NCBI GenBank assembly: GCA_949592205.1
Contig: CATIUR010000003.1
Coordinates: 85,340,001 to 85,404,000 of the forward strand
Reading direction: 5' to 3'
DNA: 64,000 bases
Source of the DNA: Helichrysum umbraculigerum
Taxonomy: Eukaryota; Streptophyta; Magnoliopsida; Asterales; Asteraceae
A program made the position numbers and the translations under genes. The notes under the pieces were generated by a model. It was not told the DNA's origin. It made no database searches and saw only the letters and a list, made by a program, of their open reading frames with translations. Shown here piece after piece: positions 63,741 to 64,000 of the stretch; the stretch's first letter is position 1, and every line of letters begins with the position of its first letter.

Positions 63741-63750
63741 ACTTACTACG
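63741..63750 (-). promoter_or_regulatory. Candidate 5' splice donor in the SIRE-like leader
   Basis: The minus strand reads CGTAGTAAGTAAT. The GTAAGT (63741-63746) fits the plant donor consensus. Confidence 0.4.
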
Positions 63751-63971
63751 CCATGCTTTACCACAGACTGAAAGACAAATTTTTTAAGCAAAATGATTAC
63801 CAACTTTTTACCAAACAAATCACCAACACAAATCTTTGTAGATTATTAACCAAAATATGATCAAAAACAACCTTTTTAACCAAGAACACCAAGAAAATAA
63901 AATGTGAAAATAATATTTTTAGACCAAAATCTAGCAAAAACTAACTCGAAACCGCAACTCAAGAGTATGCG

Positions 63972-63984
63972 GCTCTGATACCAA
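63972..63984 (-). other. Primer-binding site of the SIRE-like element
   Basis: The minus strand reads TGGTATCAGAGCC just inside the 5' LTR, complementary to initiator tRNA-Met. Confidence 0.9.
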
Positions 63985-63985
63985 T

Positions 63986-64000
63986 TGTAGGTTCCACTTG
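63986..64000 (-). repeat. 5' LTR of the SIRE-like element (first 15 bp only)
   Basis: TGTAGGTTCCACTTG is identical to 51781-51795. The remainder lies beyond the window. Confidence 0.9.

Larger units (their letters stand above)
51781..64000 (-). mobile_element. SIRE/Maximus-like Copia element with env-like ORF, runs off the window
   Basis: The 3' LTR is 51781-52237 and the 5' LTR begins at 63986, both starting TGTAGGTTCCACTTG on the plus strand. The order in sense is primer site, leader, gag, protease-integrase-RT-RNase H, noncoding gap, env-like ORF, polypurine tract, LTR. That order, with integrase before RT and an env-like ORF last, identifies the SIRE lineage of Copia. The left target duplication is probably TTATC (51776-51780); the right one is outside the window. 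It is inserted in the integrase region of Tekay-like copy 4. Gag and pol carry a stop and two frameshifts; the env-like frame is open. Confidence 0.92.

Noticed and set aside
1..64000. A host gene hidden between transposons
   Set aside because: Every long frame belongs to a retroelement. The non-element remnants (1-613, 29866-30302) are too short and have no coding signal.

Overview
This 64 kb window is plant nuclear DNA made almost entirely of nested LTR retrotransposons. I see no host gene, rRNA or tRNA gene. The evidence is plant-type Gypsy (Athila and chromodomain Tekay/Del-like) and Copia (SIRE/Maximus-like) polyproteins, tRNA-Met and tRNA-Asp primer sites, and 5-bp target duplications. 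The protein flavour reminds me of Asteraceae repeats, but that is memory only and low confidence. All coding elements read on the minus strand.

Layout. (1) 614-29860 is an Athila-like element with 1999-bp LTRs and TSD ATTTG. Its gag-pol (19397-27694) and env-like ORF (7047-8720) are broken by frameshifts, stops and catalytic-site changes. Three insertions sit inside it: a minus-strand Athila-type solo LTR (3379-5747, TSD AATTC); a young, complete Tekay-like element with an intact 1472-aa Gag-Pol (9794-19002, TSD CTCGA); and a plus-strand Tekay-type solo LTR inside gag (24350-27040, TSD TCTCT). (2) 30303-50504 is an older Tekay-like element, truncated in pol. It was interrupted by a second solo LTR (32123-34848, TSD GCTAG), a second complete but mutated Tekay-like element (34959-45527, TSD AGTAG) and a small hAT-type MITE (46299-46635, TSD CCTCGTCC). 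(3) The LTR at 48234-50504 has a primer-binding site on one side and a polypurine tract on the other, so it is shared with a further Tekay-like copy whose pol tail is at 50505-51780. (4) 51781-64000 is a SIRE-like Copia element with gag, pol and an 876-aa env-like ORF. It runs off the window just inside its 5' LTR.

The most unusual structure is a set of short palindromic or inverted-repeat islands. They occupy one site in four of the five distinct Tekay-type LTRs, but with a different core sequence in each family. The core built on TGCGACACAA/TTGTGTCGCA is shared by a Gypsy LTR and the unrelated SIRE-like Copia element. In the array-bearing Tekay LTRs and the SIRE leader the island lies about 60-190 nt downstream of a GTAAGT-like splice-donor motif. 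The one Tekay LTR pair lacking the island also lacks the donor. Other points are a conserved extra coiled-coil ORF between the primer site and gag in all three Tekay 5' regions, and splice-acceptor motifs directly upstream of both env-like ORFs. All positions come from reading the sequence; no database search was possible.
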